The notes under the pieces are model-generated. The model had not been told where the DNA came from. It ran no database searches and was given only the letters and a program-made list of their open reading frames with translations. A program made the position numbers and the translations under genes. This document shows positions 50,510 to 63,900 of a DNA stretch of 64,000 nucleotides, in pieces. The stretch is from Paragordius varius (Eukaryota > Nematomorpha): the NCBI GenBank assembly GCA_964247055.1, contig OZ176052.1, positions 6,944,001-7,008,000 on the forward strand, written 5' to 3'. Numbering within the stretch: position 1 is the first letter of the stretch; every line of letters begins with the position of its first letter.

Positions 50510-50728
50510 GTGTCATATTGCTGCATAACCATCAAAAATAAACCGTTTCAAAAAGAAGAATTAAAGGCTTTAACTAACAGAATGGAAACTGTTTTTGTGG
50601 AACCGGAACCATTAATTAGCCTTTTGAAACCAAATAATGTGTCCAAAAAATATTTCGTTTATAAATTAAAAGAGCGGTTTAAAAAGAATAATTTACAAAT
50701 TTTTCATATTTCTCAAATTTTATACTAG
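50510..50728 (+). CDS. Isolated protein-like reading frame, family not recognised
   Basis: The frame reads YCCITIKNKPFQKEELKAL, MVETVF-like MET VFVEPEPLISLLKPNN and FVYKLKERFKKNNLQ, ending at TAG 50726-50728. It opens at ALSLN after an AG at about 50493. The composition is convincingly protein-like (charged helices, Glu-Pro loop) compared with flanking frames. However, there is no ATG at the start and no partner exon. Just upstream is AATGAAGCGT, a word found at TIR-element ends, so it may be a fragment of a mobile element or a pseudogene exon. Confidence 0.35.
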   Translation: MSYCCITIKNKPFQKEELKALTNRMETVFVEPEPLISLLKPNNVSKKYFVYKLKERFKKNNLQIFHISQILY

Positions 50729-52423
50729 GTAAACCATGTTTTTTCTGTATTTTTGAAATCGTGTTTTTCGATTTTTCACATCAGCATATAACAAATTTTT
50801 ACAGTTGATTTTATACGCGTATATTTTGGTGCAATTTTATCCACATTTTTACAAAATAATAAATTTAAAAAATTGAAAATGAAGCTAGAAACTGACTGTA
50901 AATTAATTGATACAAATTATTACTTTGGCAAAAAAACTTTGAACTGAACCTAAGACAAAAAATAACTTTTAGAAAAATGCTTTAAAACGCATTCTATGGC
51001 CATACCAGCCATACCAGACCGTATGGAGTCGCGTAATACATTCACACAAAGTTATAAAAAATAGAAACATATAAAATTTTGATTAACCTAAACTCTGACT
51101 ATATTTCCCATAAAATCGATCATTTAAAATGGGTCATTTGTTAGGTTTTTGGTTAAAATTTAGTTTTTATATATGAAATTTGGAAAGGTTGAATTTTTCC
51201 AACATAAACGCAATTCTCTTTCCTGTTTGTTAGGATTTTGATAGAAAAAATTAACATTTATTGATTTGTATTGATCGTTAATATACTAAAAAAAATTAAA
51301 TTTTATGGCTCAAAAAAATGTTTGTTTTAATGTGTTTTATATTTTTAATAATTTAAACATTTGTTAGCTATCAACACATTTAAAAATATCATTACAAAGA
51401 ACATGATGAATAGATTTAGAAGATGTGCTCGTTACATAAAAAAATTCTGTATATTTCAGCACATCAAAAATTTTAATTCCGAAAAATGGTAAAAACTATT
51501 TTTAAATAATTTAATTTACATAATTTTGACACATAACAGGTAACAAACATTTAAACTGTGTTGATGCCAAAATTATTTATATAACTGAATATAATTAATT
51601 ATTTTTATTTTAAAATTTTTTCATTATGTTTTAATACATGATATTTACTTTTTTGTCATCAATGTTTAAAATTTCTGGTGTCTGTTCATGACATTTATGA
51701 ATCTATTTATGTTAATATTTTGATTTATGTAATAGGATACACTTTACCCTATCGAAACAAGTTCACTTAATGCAAGTACATCCAGAATTTTTTCTTATAT
51801 GACAGATTAAATTGTCAGGTTAAAAAAAAGAAACAAGTTTATTTTTGTTAAATAACATAATTGACATATTTTAACATTTTCCGACAAATCGCATTCCATT
51901 TTAAATATCTATCACATCATTTATTTACTCACAATTTTTCAATATTACAATCAATTTAACAAATTAACTTCGACATTTTATAAAATATTATAATTATGCT
52001 TTTCTTGCCGTATCCTCGTGCATTATATAAATTTTTATTAATCAAATTTTATTTAAATTTATATAGAGTATCTAATGACCATTGAAGTCCCTAATAAAAC
52101 GGGGTCTATTAAGAAATGTAAGAGTTTGTAAATTAACAACATAATGATATTTTTAATCCATATCATATATATCCATTTTAATTATTTTTCTTCCATTATA
52201 TAATAATTTGGATTTTTATTTGTCTAAATAGGGAATACCTTCAAAATAACTTTTAAGACACTCAAAAATTGACCGATTTTTTGGCATCTCATTTAAACAC
52301 AATGAATTATTTAGTCCTTCGTTACTATATGGGATTGTTTACCCAGACTGTCAAATATTTTAAAATACATGAATTGTTTGAGTATTAATATTATTTTTAA
52401 CAAAAATTAATATATTATTTTTG

Positions 52424-52918
52424 TTAAAACACTTCATCACCTTTTGGGATTGTTTTATATCCCAGTGCGATTTGTATTTAAAAAAGTATTAAAGGTATTG
52501 AGATAAATTTTAAAATATGCTTTTTTTAGTGTTTTAGTCGCATTATACAAAAACTATTTTTAAATAAATGTAAAATAAAAAATTCCTCATCTCAAACATT
52601 TTGCCGCCATTATTAATTTTTTTAAATGCTAATTTTAAACTGCTTTCAGGCTACATTATACTAGCAAAAACTTAATATATTTTGATTTTATTATTAGCTG
52701 TTAGCTTCTGTGTTATGGAGCTGTACCAATTTTAACCTCCAGAAGTCACAAAACTGTAAAAAATTTAAGCTGTTTTATCTAATACATGAGAACAATGTTT
52801 GATAATTATATTTTGACTTATATAACTTCCAAAAATATCGTTTATTTACGAAATTGAGCTCTGGGGTATAAAGTACCCCAAAAGGTATACTAGGACTGAA
52901 AAGGTAATAACGTGTTAA
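52424..52918. mobile_element. TACCCC-family TIR element
   Basis: Left end TTAAAACACTTCATCACC, right palindrome GGGGTATAAAGTACCCC (52863-52879) and end CGTGTTAA. Inside is TCTCAAACATTTTGCCGCC. Confidence 0.75.
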
Positions 52919-53043
52919 ACCAAATGTTGTGAGAATAATGTGTGATAGTTTAATTTAAAATTATTTTAAAACGGATATAAATGGTGCATAATTAATATAC
53001 CAGGTCGTGTTTCCCACCAGTTTTTTCATGTAATTCGAGGTCA

Positions 53044-54070
53044 ATTATTAATTTTATAAATATTGTCCATCGGATTTACATATTTCGTCCATCTCTTGGG
53101 TAATATATGAAAGCCATGACAAAAAAACTAATTGTATTCTGCAGCTAACGTCTTTAAAATTATTGATCTGCTGTGACAGCGTGTTATCCGCTGATGCTAA
53201 GAAGTGATAATAAGATGGCGCCAGGTCAGGGAATACGACGGCAAAGTTCGCTGCTATGAGATACGGGGCATAGCAAAATCCTTTTGTCATGTCTTTTAGC
53301 TTATTCCAGTCGTTTTTCAATTGCCTGGCTTAAATTGATAATTTATCGGCGAGCGTTGTTTATTAACGGTTTCACCAGGTTTTAAAGATATATAATGTAC
53401 AATAGAGCCTTGGTCCTATCAGACACAGAACATGGTCTTCATGCCAAAGTGATTTGGCCTTGGTGCAATAGGGATTGGCAAGCTAAAAGCCACGATTTAT
53501 CTCGCTTTAGATTTACAAAATAAAGCCGATTCTCATTACTCGGCGCAAATCGATGCAAAGATTTCACAAGTCACTTTGAGATTTTTGATCTGACGTTCTT
53601 TAATTATATGATATCCATTTACTGAGTTTATTGGTCTTTTTCAATGTTCCGTCTGCTGATTGTTTTATATACATGTAATGCTTATGCCAATTGAGTTTAA
53701 ATGGAATCACCATACAAAAACTCTAGCACTTCATCTTTTTCGCAGCTATGTGGGCTACCACACCCAATCTCTTTCACATTGTACTCTCAACTTTTGAATT
53801 TTCAAAATGATTCGGGTGTTTAAATCGATGAAGCATGTTCTGTTCACCACATTTTTCTACCAGCAAACGATGACTTTTAATAGCCATTTCTTCTGATGAT
53901 ATAAGAAAGCAAAACTTGCCGCTAGTTATCTTTTTCAGACCAAAGTTTAACATAATTACTGAATGATAAAAAGGATGTCTTTTGGTGGACTCAAATTGTG
54001 TGTGTTTGTCGTTCAATGTCAGATACACAAAATGACATCTGTATCAAATTAATCGTCTGAGTACTTTTTG
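53044..54070 (-). pseudogene. Decayed mariner transposase
   Basis: On the minus strand, in order: KSHRLLVEKCGE (N-terminal helix-turn-helix region, about 53880), LSKWISYN (about 53620), LKPGETVN (about 53360) and FPDLAPSYYHF with ASADNTL (about 53190), then a tail ending KSDGQYL (53060). These words follow the order of mariner D,D34D transposases. Multiple stops and frameshifts separate them. In the last catalytic block the expected Asp of APSDY is Tyr (APSYY), so the copy is dead. Terminal repeats were not resolved. Confidence 0.85.
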
Positions 54071-56196
54071 CTGCCATCTTTTCTAAATTAAACCGGTAAT
54101 GATTTATGACCTCACCGGCATTCTGAAAAATTTAAAGAGTTATGCCGAATATTTAGTAATTTAAATTATTTATTGAAGTTTCAAGTGAGTGCAAAATTTT
54201 CGTATACGCCATGAATTAATCTTTGAAAAAATCAAATTTTATATTTGCTTATTACGAATATGCCTAAAAACAATTTTTTTAAAGGGCTTAAAATCACTTT
54301 TTTCTTTTTTTCTATCTGTATATTTTTTAAATTTTGGCTTCATCAACCCTTTATAAATGATTCAAAATGTAAAATTTAGTACATTAAAATGATTCTGACT
54401 CAAAGAGACAAGATAATTGAATTTCCAATATTACACTAAAATGATGTTCAATATACATTAATAAAATATAATAGTTTTACCACCGAAAAAAGCACTTAAA
54501 AATGTTAAAAATACATCATCTACGTAATATTATTAAATGTTTGGGCTCTGATAAATCATTATCATTATCATTAATATGTGTAATCTGCAATCTAATAAAT
54601 ATTTTATAACAAATGTTCATCTAAAAACAATTTTCCATTATATTGTTTTTAGTAGTTTTCAGTTTCACATAATATCGTAAAAAATTAGTAAAAATCAGGT
54701 CATCCTAATCATAAGCCGCAGAAACAATATATCCCCATTAATTATGCATTATTACATTTAAAATTTTAAAACAATTTATTTTACAATTATTATAATTTTT
54801 ATTGAGTTTTATTGAGTTTTTCAATAACATAAGGCAGAATCTCAAACTTTTTCGCAGCCAATTTTTTTATAATTTTTTTTCCATTCGCCAATACTCAGGC
54901 TAAATGTATATGGATAACTTTCAAAAGCTTCAAATTACATTCTAGCAAATTGTTTGATATTTGTTGTTTATTTATGACAGGTTTAGAAGCTATCCAATTC
55001 TAAGCTCGAGAACAAGAATGTCCACAAATGCCTTCGAGGTCCGCATTTTTTGCACAAAAAAACGCATTTGAAATGTATATGGGCTTACAAATAATTTATT
55101 AGATTTTAACCATAAGACTGTAAAATGCTAACACATTATATCGATTCTTTTTAATTTCTGGCAATTGGATAGAGTTATTTAGAATTTTTTTTGAGAGATA
55201 TCAATTTTACTAAGATTTAATGAGCATATTTTTCCATAAATTTCCAAACGCGGATCACACATAAATTCTTGGAGGACTAGACCCTGCTCTATATAGATGA
55301 TTGTAAAAATAAACGAACGCTTTTGTATCTAATAGAGGAATCAATGTAAATTAACTTTTAACCAAAACAACATTCAAAACAGTAGTTTATTTGCGAGTTT
55401 AAGCTTTTGCGTATCAAACTACCCCAAAATGATAGAAAAATAAAAAAATAAAAAAGTGTTATGAAATTATTTTAATTCACTAAATATGATGGGAAAAAAT
55501 AAAAATTGAACGTTTATAGCGATAAAATATCCGTTTTGCTGTTTTGTTTGAATTTTATAGTAGGGGGGAACATTGCGTGTTTTATTTGTATTTTTATTTC
55601 AACCAATAATAGCTGACAAAATATCCAATTTGCGGCTGAAAACAAGGTCGTTAAGATATATACATGTAATAAACTTTTAGTCATAGCAGAAACTGATTCA
55701 GAGCTAGTATTGAATTTTTTTACCATCAGAAATCCTAGCTTATATTTAAAATATAAATCCCACAACTGAATTAGTTAAAAATTTTATTTACTTGTGTTTT
55801 AACCAAGATATAAAAATAATTACAGAGGATAGGAATCAATGTACTTATCTAGCATATCATGGTGTTTCTATAAAAGTATGAAAAAATTATAAAATTATTG
55901 GAACAGGCTTCGTTGCTGTCATATGATCCTTTATTTGTAAAAAAAGAGTAATTATATTTTTCAGACTCATAAATAATTTATAGCAGTAAAACAAAGGTAA
56001 ATGCAAAGTCTCCTCATTATATGTATATCTGTTTTTTTAAAAAATCTCAGAAAAACACTTTAAAATATATGAAAAAAATATGAAATGGATTTTAACATGA
56101 GTATAAACCAACAAACAAGAGTTAACAAATGGACAAATTTCATGACTGATTTTCACAAAATTTTATACACTGCAAATAATATGTATAAAATATAAA
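54071..56196. other. Repeat-derived, gene-free interval
   Basis: Includes a further TACCCC-family piece: CTCAAACTTTTTCGCAGCC at about 54840 and GTATCAAACTACCCC ending near 55425, followed by AAAGTGTTATGAA. No exon is supported. Confidence 0.5.
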
Positions 56197-56259
56197 TATG
56201 ATGATGGAGGAATTATCTATCATGCCTGTGATTTGGGGCGTGTTGAACGATTATTAAAA
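56197..56259 (+). CDS. Ankyrin-like exon fragment
   Basis: The frame YDDGGIIYHACDLGRVERLLK precedes a GTTAGG donor-like site. The pattern YHACDLGRVERLL fits the two helices of an ankyrin repeat (LHxACxxGxxExVxxLL). There is no ATG and no matching next exon, so this could be one exon of an unresolved gene or a pseudogene. Confidence 0.3.
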
Positions 56260-56469
56260 GTTAGGTGAATTTTCACAATTTATGATAAATCTTAATTTAG
56301 CGCAAATCATTTATGTACCACATTAAATTATAACTTTGCATCCAATAACTTATAAAAGCTTTGGAAGCCATTATTTGAAACTTTTAATTAGTGTTCTCTT
56401 TTATTTATGGAATCGTTTTTTTATTGCGTTTTCGATGCTATTTTGTAGCAGAAATTATGAAAACATAAT

Positions 56470-56589
56470 ATGCTAAGTTTATTGGGTGGAAAAATCGGTT
56501 GGGATAATAGTAATTCAGCTGCAAATAATTATGAAAACCGATATGCTGCAAAATTCCGTAAAATAGGCAATATCTTTGTAAAAAAATAA
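56470..56589 (+). CDS. Small ORF of 39 codons, possibly an exon
   Basis: Starts ATG and reads MLSLLGGKIGWDNSNSAAN, then NYENRYAAKFRKIGNIF and three more codons before TAA. A donor-like GTAAAA lies at 56578. It is protein-like in composition and on the same strand as the ankyrin-like fragment 200 bp upstream. No family is recognised. Confidence 0.25.
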   Translation: MLSLLGGKIGWDNSNSAANNYENRYAAKFRKIGNIFVKK

Positions 56590-58956
56590 ATTAAAGTATG
56601 GGTATTTAGGATATCTTAGTAATAATTAATCTCTAGCACATATTTATAAATGCTTAAAACATCTGGCCTTCTTTGCATCTTACACAGGTTTTGTAAATGG
56701 GATTGCAGAGCCCATATAATAATTAAATACAATTTCGGTTTTGCATTTTATAATGTGTACTAATTTGTTATTTTTTATTTTGTTAATTTGGTAATTCATA
56801 TAATTATCTTAAATGACTCCTAACCAAAACCGAAAGCATTATACAAATATTAATAATTTTTTTATTTTAAAGTTAAAAATTTTATCGGTATATTTATTAT
56901 ATCCGATCTTATGTGTCATCATAATTAAAGTAAGTTGAATTCGAATATATAATCATTCAAAAACTGAATGTTTACTCCAAAAGACGAAATATAAATTATG
57001 ATTCCAATTAAAAAAATTATAAAGCATCCTGTTTAATGTGTAATGTAATATTTTTTAAAAAAATTTAATATGTTAATGGAATGAGAATTAAAATTAAACT
57101 TCAAAGACTCTTCTGTGATTTCGTGTTTATATAATTCTTTATACATATCCTTAAGAATTAAAATTTGTGTCAATAGCTAACAACCAATGTACGTATTAAA
57201 ACTAGCAATTATCATAAAACATAAAATTAAAATGAAGCTTAAATACAAATTTAAAGGCATTTTGGGTTTTTTGAGGTTTTAAGTTTTATATAGAGTTATA
57301 GTTTTATATTTAATATTATAATAATTTATCTATTAAGATAATATTAGTGGATTTTCGAATGACCTATAAGTTATTAATTAATCAAATTAGAATGTTGTAT
57401 ATTGCATATAAATTACTAAGTATCCATATTTGGTTCAAATTTTATGATATTTTGATTTAATATTTTGATAATACCAATTATTATTTTCATAATTTTGTCT
57501 TGTTATAACATTATAGCGATTAAATTGATAGCTCATAATATAAAGAGGCTATAATAAAAAAAACTGTAAAGTGAGCTATTTAAGATTTTATTTTTGATCA
57601 GAATCATTCCATTTTCGCCTAGAACAGTTTTTTCTTTGATATGACACACAAGGAAATAGAGTTAAGCGGATTTACATTTAACGTGCATATATCCTTGACT
57701 TAAATGCCAAACGAAGATTTTTTACTTTTAAAAGCTGTAAAACAGAAACAACCTCTCAATTTTTTATAATACTTATTTTTATAACCTATTTTGCTTCTTT
57801 ATATAAAAAAAGACAGTGAATAAGTTGGCAGAAAAAAATGAATATATTTAGTAAAACTTTTCTAGCGTCTGTAGTAGAGGTAGGAGTAATAACGACATTT
57901 ACTAAAAATATATTTTGTATATAATGATTTTATTTGTCCATTTAATCGGTCGTATATTTGTTTTACTTTCTTTCTCTATTATTACAGCAATACTAATTAA
58001 GGAAACCAATCCCTAGATACCGTTTTTTATTATTATATAGAAGCTTTATTTAGATAGGGATGAATTGACATTCCTCGACTTTTATTCATTGTATGATATC
58101 ATCAAACAAACAGTGGTTTCTTGTTTTCATATACTATAACATACTACTTGTGTAAGTCTCCAACTAACACAGTTGTTTGGTTTAATTGAATTAATGAAGT
58201 ACGCATAACTTAGTTTAACTGCAACTTTATTTAGACTTAAAAATACATATTATCTTGGAATAATCTTAAATTATATCCATATTCATTGTTGTATAATGAA
58301 AATAATAATAATTATTCCAGGAACTCTTTATTTTATTCATTAACCATAATATTCCCTCAAGATGACTCTAAAACACAAGTATTGAAATAGGATTAGCTAC
58401 CAGACATACAAAATTTACCATAAATTATTCTATATTTTATATTGTATTGTAAAAGGTGGAGGTATATTATAATCTGGGCTAATATCTTACTTATTTTTTG
58501 TTAAATTCAATATTCCTTGCTTTTTGAATTCATTTTCAAATGTACAATACATAGAAGTTTACTTTACGTGCCTTTTTTAACGTAACACATTTTTTTCACT
58601 TGTTGTATATATATATAGCTAAATCCTTACTAAATATTGATTTAACCTATCACCCATATAATGGATATACATCTACAATACATAATACAGATGTGTCTGA
58701 ACCCTTTTAGGCTTTTTCTGATTCTAGCTGTTAACTTTATAACAAAAAAATGTAGCAAAGAATACAAAATCATGATAACGAGAGTTGTGTTATCTACTTT
58801 ATGAAATATTAATGATAATATTATTGTTATTCTTAACAATTTAAAAATTAAATTTTACCCATTCTTACAATAAACCATAAAATATATTTATAATCCACCA
58901 ACTCTAATAATAATACACGTATCTATGCTATTGTTTAACCATAAAAATATCATTAT

Positions 58957-60752
58957 ATGAGATTATCTTTAAATTTAAATTTTGCTACACACTTGAATTT
59001 ATGTTTATACGTAATAATAATTGCTGTTCCTGCCTTGTTTCCTAACAATTCTTTCCAACCATGCAGTATTTTTGCACCACGAATAATTCTAGATGTAGTC
59101 GGTACGTTTTATTTATGCATGTTGATACCTTGATGGAAAACTTATTTCTTTGAATACATCTATTTTATTACCGAATTCACCAAAATTATAAATTATATTG
59201 GTGGATATAGTAAAATAGAATAAACTCTAGATTTGATTAGCGTTCGTACATAAGATAACATTATACGGCCAGATTTTCAATTTTACAATTCATATGTTTT
59301 TTATTGGAACCGAAACCGTTATTTTTGATTTCCAGTTAATTTTTTATTTCTTGATTTGGTTCCACATTTTTATTGATAAATAAGCCCTGGTCCAGATGGT
59401 TTTGTTCCAGCAAAAGGTTATTTTGCGAAAAATTTAGATCAGTGTTTTTGTGAGAATTAGTTTCGGCTTAATCGTTTTTTGTTCAGATTCTTCGGTGTCC
59501 TTTTATTTAATTTGAAGGTATTAATTTGAATTTTTATAGAAAAAACTAACCAGAAAGGTATATTGTATTTTTTTCCCGGATAATAAAACGAAATTTGAGT
59601 GATTTAAAATGAAATCAATTTCAATAAATAAGGTTGCATTATAAAAATGCTAAAATTTACAGAAATAATTATTAGAACCAAAAAGGACAGTTTCAGTTTT
59701 AAAAATATCGCTATAAGAATTCTTTTGCTTCCAAAACGGTTCTGAAAAATATTGTAACGGTCCCGGGTCCACAAAAACGATTCCGGCTCCGAACCCTGTA
59801 AAAATGTCATTAATTTATTATCTTTGTAAAACATTAGATAGACAAATTTTATTTTTTCAATTTTAGAGGTTATGAGTAATTTAATTGATCTTTCTATATT
59901 CTACCAAAATTTAAAATCGCATTTATGGCGTCTATTTATTTTAAAGCATTAATTATTTGTTTCTTATATAAAATTTATATATCACGCATATGCGGTTTTC
60001 ACTAAAAATTAGTGAGCTGCATAAATTTTTTGGCGACCGCACTACATATTGGCACCTACAGCGGTTTAAATTATATAAAACAACTGGTACTCATGATTAA
60101 CCAATCTCTAAGCATTCTATCATCCTCTAATTTGTTAAACTTATAGCAGATAGATGCCGTCTAGAATTAGAAAAAACGAATATTTGAAAATACGAATCTA
60201 ACACAGAGATAACGTGCCTTTACCCCATAATATTTATAAACACAGTTTTAATCCTGAACTATCAGAAATTAAGTTTTAAAGCAATCATTTATGCGGTAAA
60301 AATTTAATATTATGAATTCGTTTAAAATGGCGTTTTTACGGATTGGAATAAAATGATAGAAATATGTATATTAAAAAACCCTTTTTAATAATTAAAAACC
60401 AGGTTTGGAGGTTTCCATGAGGTGAGTCAGTTATTTATTATAGGTTTTTTGAAATCAATTTTGAAGTTGACAATTTTCGCAAATTTTGGCCATAAAGAAT
60501 TTATTAATTTAGCGTTTCGTATTGACAATTTTGTTTAATTTACATAACAGGAAAGCATCGCAAAGGAAAACATTTCGGGTTACCATGTAATTAAACGCTT
60601 GAAAGGTAAATTTCCTTAAATAATACAAGAAAATTTTGTTGCACAATAAAACAATTTATTTACTTTATATATTAATTTTCTTGCCATTTTTAACCCCGGA
60701 ATTATTGGAAGAAAAATTTGTAAATTTCATTTTGAAAATGAGATCCTATTAG
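58957..60752 (+). CDS. Candidate small secreted-protein gene, four exons (104 aa)
   Basis: Proposed exons: 58957-59101 (ATG, donor GTCG|GTACGT), 60013-60086 (acceptor AAATTAG, donor CTG|GTACTC), 60551-60605 (acceptor AACAG, donor AAAG|GTAAAT) and 60712-60752 (acceptor TTGGAAG, stop TAG). All phases close (1, 0, 1). The first exon encodes a hydrophobic signal-like core (LNLCLYVIIIAVPALF). Later parts read NYIKQLESIAKENISGYHVI. The four segments are richer in GC than their flanks. Weak points: no family recognised, a poor last acceptor, and competing frames in exons 2 and 4 (MRFSLKISELHKFFGDRTT at about 59992; KICKFHFENEILLGTGN at 60713). Confidence 0.3.
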
Positions 60753-60922
60753 GGACAGGCAATTTAACCATCGATCTAGTAACTTTACAAAACTCTCGAA
60801 TCAGAATATTGAATAAAAATATCCCGATATTATACGCTGTCACAAAATTGTATTGCGATTTTCCGAGTTGCAAAATATTGGAAACAGTAAACCATTTTTT
60901 CCACATAGTTCGATACCGTTGA
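60713..60922 (+). CDS. Alternative open frame overlapping the last exon of the 59-kb candidate
   Basis: Seventy codons (open further upstream to about 60646) read KICKFHFENEILLGTGN ... TIDLVTLQNSRIRIL ... YAVTKLYCDFPSCK, ending TGA at 60920-60922. Codon composition looks coding, but the frame has no ATG and does not match the phase of the exon at 60551. It may be the true 3' exon of a different splice form. Confidence 0.25.
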   Translation, partial: KICKFHFENEILLGTGNLTIDLVTLQNSRIRILNKNIPILYAVTKLYCDFPSCKILETVNHFFHIVRYR

Positions 60923-63900
60923 GATTTTCCACTTTATATATATAAATAAAAAGATGTGATTTTTTCAATCAAGTTACTTGAAAGCATAATGATTAATTTT
61001 AATCCAATTTCTATCGAGATAAAATTTTGACGGCAATATTTATTATATTATTTTAATACGTTTTACCGTTACTATGCTATATCTGATTTTCTTTGTCATA
61101 AGGGGTGCTATCATAATTAATCTCAAAGTAAATTAGATTTAAATTCAAAATAAATTTAATTATTATGTAATTTATATTTACAAAAAATGTAAAGGCTAAC
61201 TAAAAATAATTTGACATGTGCTTAATTTTTCGATTTTTTGTTACGGAACAATTCCGTAAAAATAAATTGCATTCTTAAATGGCTGGTAGGCGCCAATATT
61301 AAAAATGAGATAATGATACATTTTTCCATTAAAATAATATTTCACAGGACCTTTTTATTCTTTACAAATAATACAACCATAAATTGCCATCTATACCTCA
61401 AAATATGTTTAATTTATATCTCATATAACTACTGTTTGTAGACTTGTCTTTCAAATTTAAATCCACTTGACTTTTATAGTACATGGATAGATTTAATTAG
61501 TGTTAAGTTAAGAGCATCGGGAAAAGTATGGAAGGAAATGTACCTACAAAAATGGTAGATTAAATTTTAAAAGGGATTTTATGCACTACAATACAAATGA
61601 TTATGTACATATTAGTTATAACAAAGAAAGGGGATTTCAGTATGGATTTAATTTTATGTGTGAAATACGCTACTACATGCGTACTACTTACCATTTAGTA
61701 CAAATTTATTAATTTTATATTTATAATTTTGAAAAAATTTAATAAAACCAAACATTTTAAACACCAAGTACAAACACAAAAAGCACTCTTCATCTTTTGT
61801 ACTTAAACATTTCTCCTACTTTAAACAAAATGAAAAGCTTTTTAACTTTGGTTACTTTGAATAATATATAGTATAACAGTTAGGTAAAAATAGAAAACAA
61901 GATGTAAAGAGATAAAAGATCCCTTCAACAAATCTCGTATAAAATTGCGTGTGGTTTTTACTGAGAGAGATTTTCAACATTATTAATTTAAATTAATTAT
62001 ATCCATATTAAACATCTTGTACTGTTTTGCCTCTATATTGTTATATAACATTAGAGTTAGGAATTAAATATAGTTTTGTTAAAATCAATTTTTTATCATT
62101 CTATGTTAAAATGTGACTGGGTTGAGTTGGTTAAAAGACACAATATTTTCTGTCTATTTATACTCATAATAGAATTAACAAATTTATAATGTTGGATTAT
62201 CATGGAATAAAGAGAGAGACGACTTTAATCAATAAATAATAAAGTTTGGTTTAACTTTGATATCAGTAATTTTTTTAAAAAAAATGGTAGCATTAAGTTG
62301 GAAAAATATTCTACTAATTTTTTTTGATTTTGGCATCATTATACTTATATTGTTTAAAGACCCAAAACATAAAATGTAAAAAGATTATATAACAAAATTT
62401 ATGGTTATTTATTAAATAAAATATATTTAAATATATCATCGTTGTACCCTTTTATCCTTGTAACTGTATTGACCGAGGATTATTATTAGCAGTTAAATAC
62501 GGATGATAGGCAAATATTTATAACTTATTAAATATTTATTTTAATATAAATACATTAGTGTTGACGGCACAGTTTAGGGCTTAAACCGCTTATCCACAGT
62601 ATTTTATATCGAATTTGCCTCCAAAGTATTTGGACAATTAAGTTGAAAAATATTTTTTTAGATGTCAGAGCTATTTATAATAACATTTAATTTATAGATC
62701 TTTAATTGTTAATGCACTGTTTCAATATTTAACCATATAATCCAAATTTTCCATTGACAATAAATGCAAAGTTTAAAAGTTTGTTAAAATGAATTTGAGT
62801 TTGAAGTTAATTTTACCACTATCGATATCATAGTTAAAATCATAGTTAAAAAATTTGAAGATTACAAATTCTTCTTAGATATTTTATTTTGAAAATTTTA
62901 CTAAATTTCAAAGAATTCTAAACTAAAAATAACATTCGTGTTATCCCAAACATAATCCATATTTAAAAAAACTAAAAGTTTATTATTTTACCATTTTTTT
63001 ACAAAACTTTTTGTCATACGATAAAATTCCAAAGACTGTTAAAAATTTTGTTTATAACTAATATCCAAACAATTTTTTTAAATATGGTCACGAACAATAT
63101 ATTTTGTTAATTAATTAAAAATGGTGACATTTACAGTCTGAATCCACAGGTCAAAGAGCCTGACTCCATATTAATAGTATTTTTCCACAAATTCTATTTT
63201 CCCATTTCACATTTTTATTACAAGACTTTATAAAATATCGATGTATTATTGCTACTGCATAGCAAAAATTCCGCAATATTCATTCATGATTAAAATTATT
63301 TATGAACAATTTAAGTGTTAAATCAATATTTGTTTAGTATATTAACAATCATAATAATGGATAAATACATACCTTATTGTTGAGTAATTACAATAAAAAT
63401 CAATCAAACAGGTAAAATTACGTGTTAAGATATTATTACATAAGTACTTTCTTTCTAATAATAAAATTGAAAAATTGGTGGTGAAAAAAACATTTTCTAT
63501 ATTTGTTTTATATGCAAGAGTCCTAAGTGTCTAATACATTTTAAGTAACTTTGCAATATGGTGTTTTGTTTCTCCCAAGTTAATAAATATGTAATGAAAA
63601 ATAAAAAATATTTCACCAGGTATATGTATATATCTTTTTTATCTAGAAACCTTCATTACCATAAAGCAAATTAATATAATTATTTTATGGCTAGGACTAA
63701 GAAAAACTTGTTTTAAGAAATTTCATGAAAAAAGCCAAAAAACCCATAAAACTTTCTAAAAAATATTTGTTTATTAAACGAAGGTAAAAATATTTTATTT
63801 TTAAATCACAAATGGAAATGATTAATTATTAAAATATTGTTTTTATATATCATTTGTTTCGTAAATTGTGCAAACACTTGAGTCGTTTCATCTTATTTTA

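Larger units (their letters stand above)
49860..52423. other. Sequence downstream of TEX2, mostly non-coding
   Basis: AT-rich with no paired splice sites recognised, apart from the isolated reading frame listed at 50510-50728. Confidence 0.5.

Noticed and set aside
59300-59790. Repeated GGTTCTGGCTCC/AAAACGATT-like words as coding repeats
   Set aside because: They are degenerate, with stops in all frames, and occur at several unrelated sites (19570, 44930). They are treated as low-grade dispersed repeat.
63140-63180. Minus-strand start exon MESGSLTCGFR with GTAAAT
   Set aside because: Only about a dozen codons, with no partner exon. Not distinguishable from chance.
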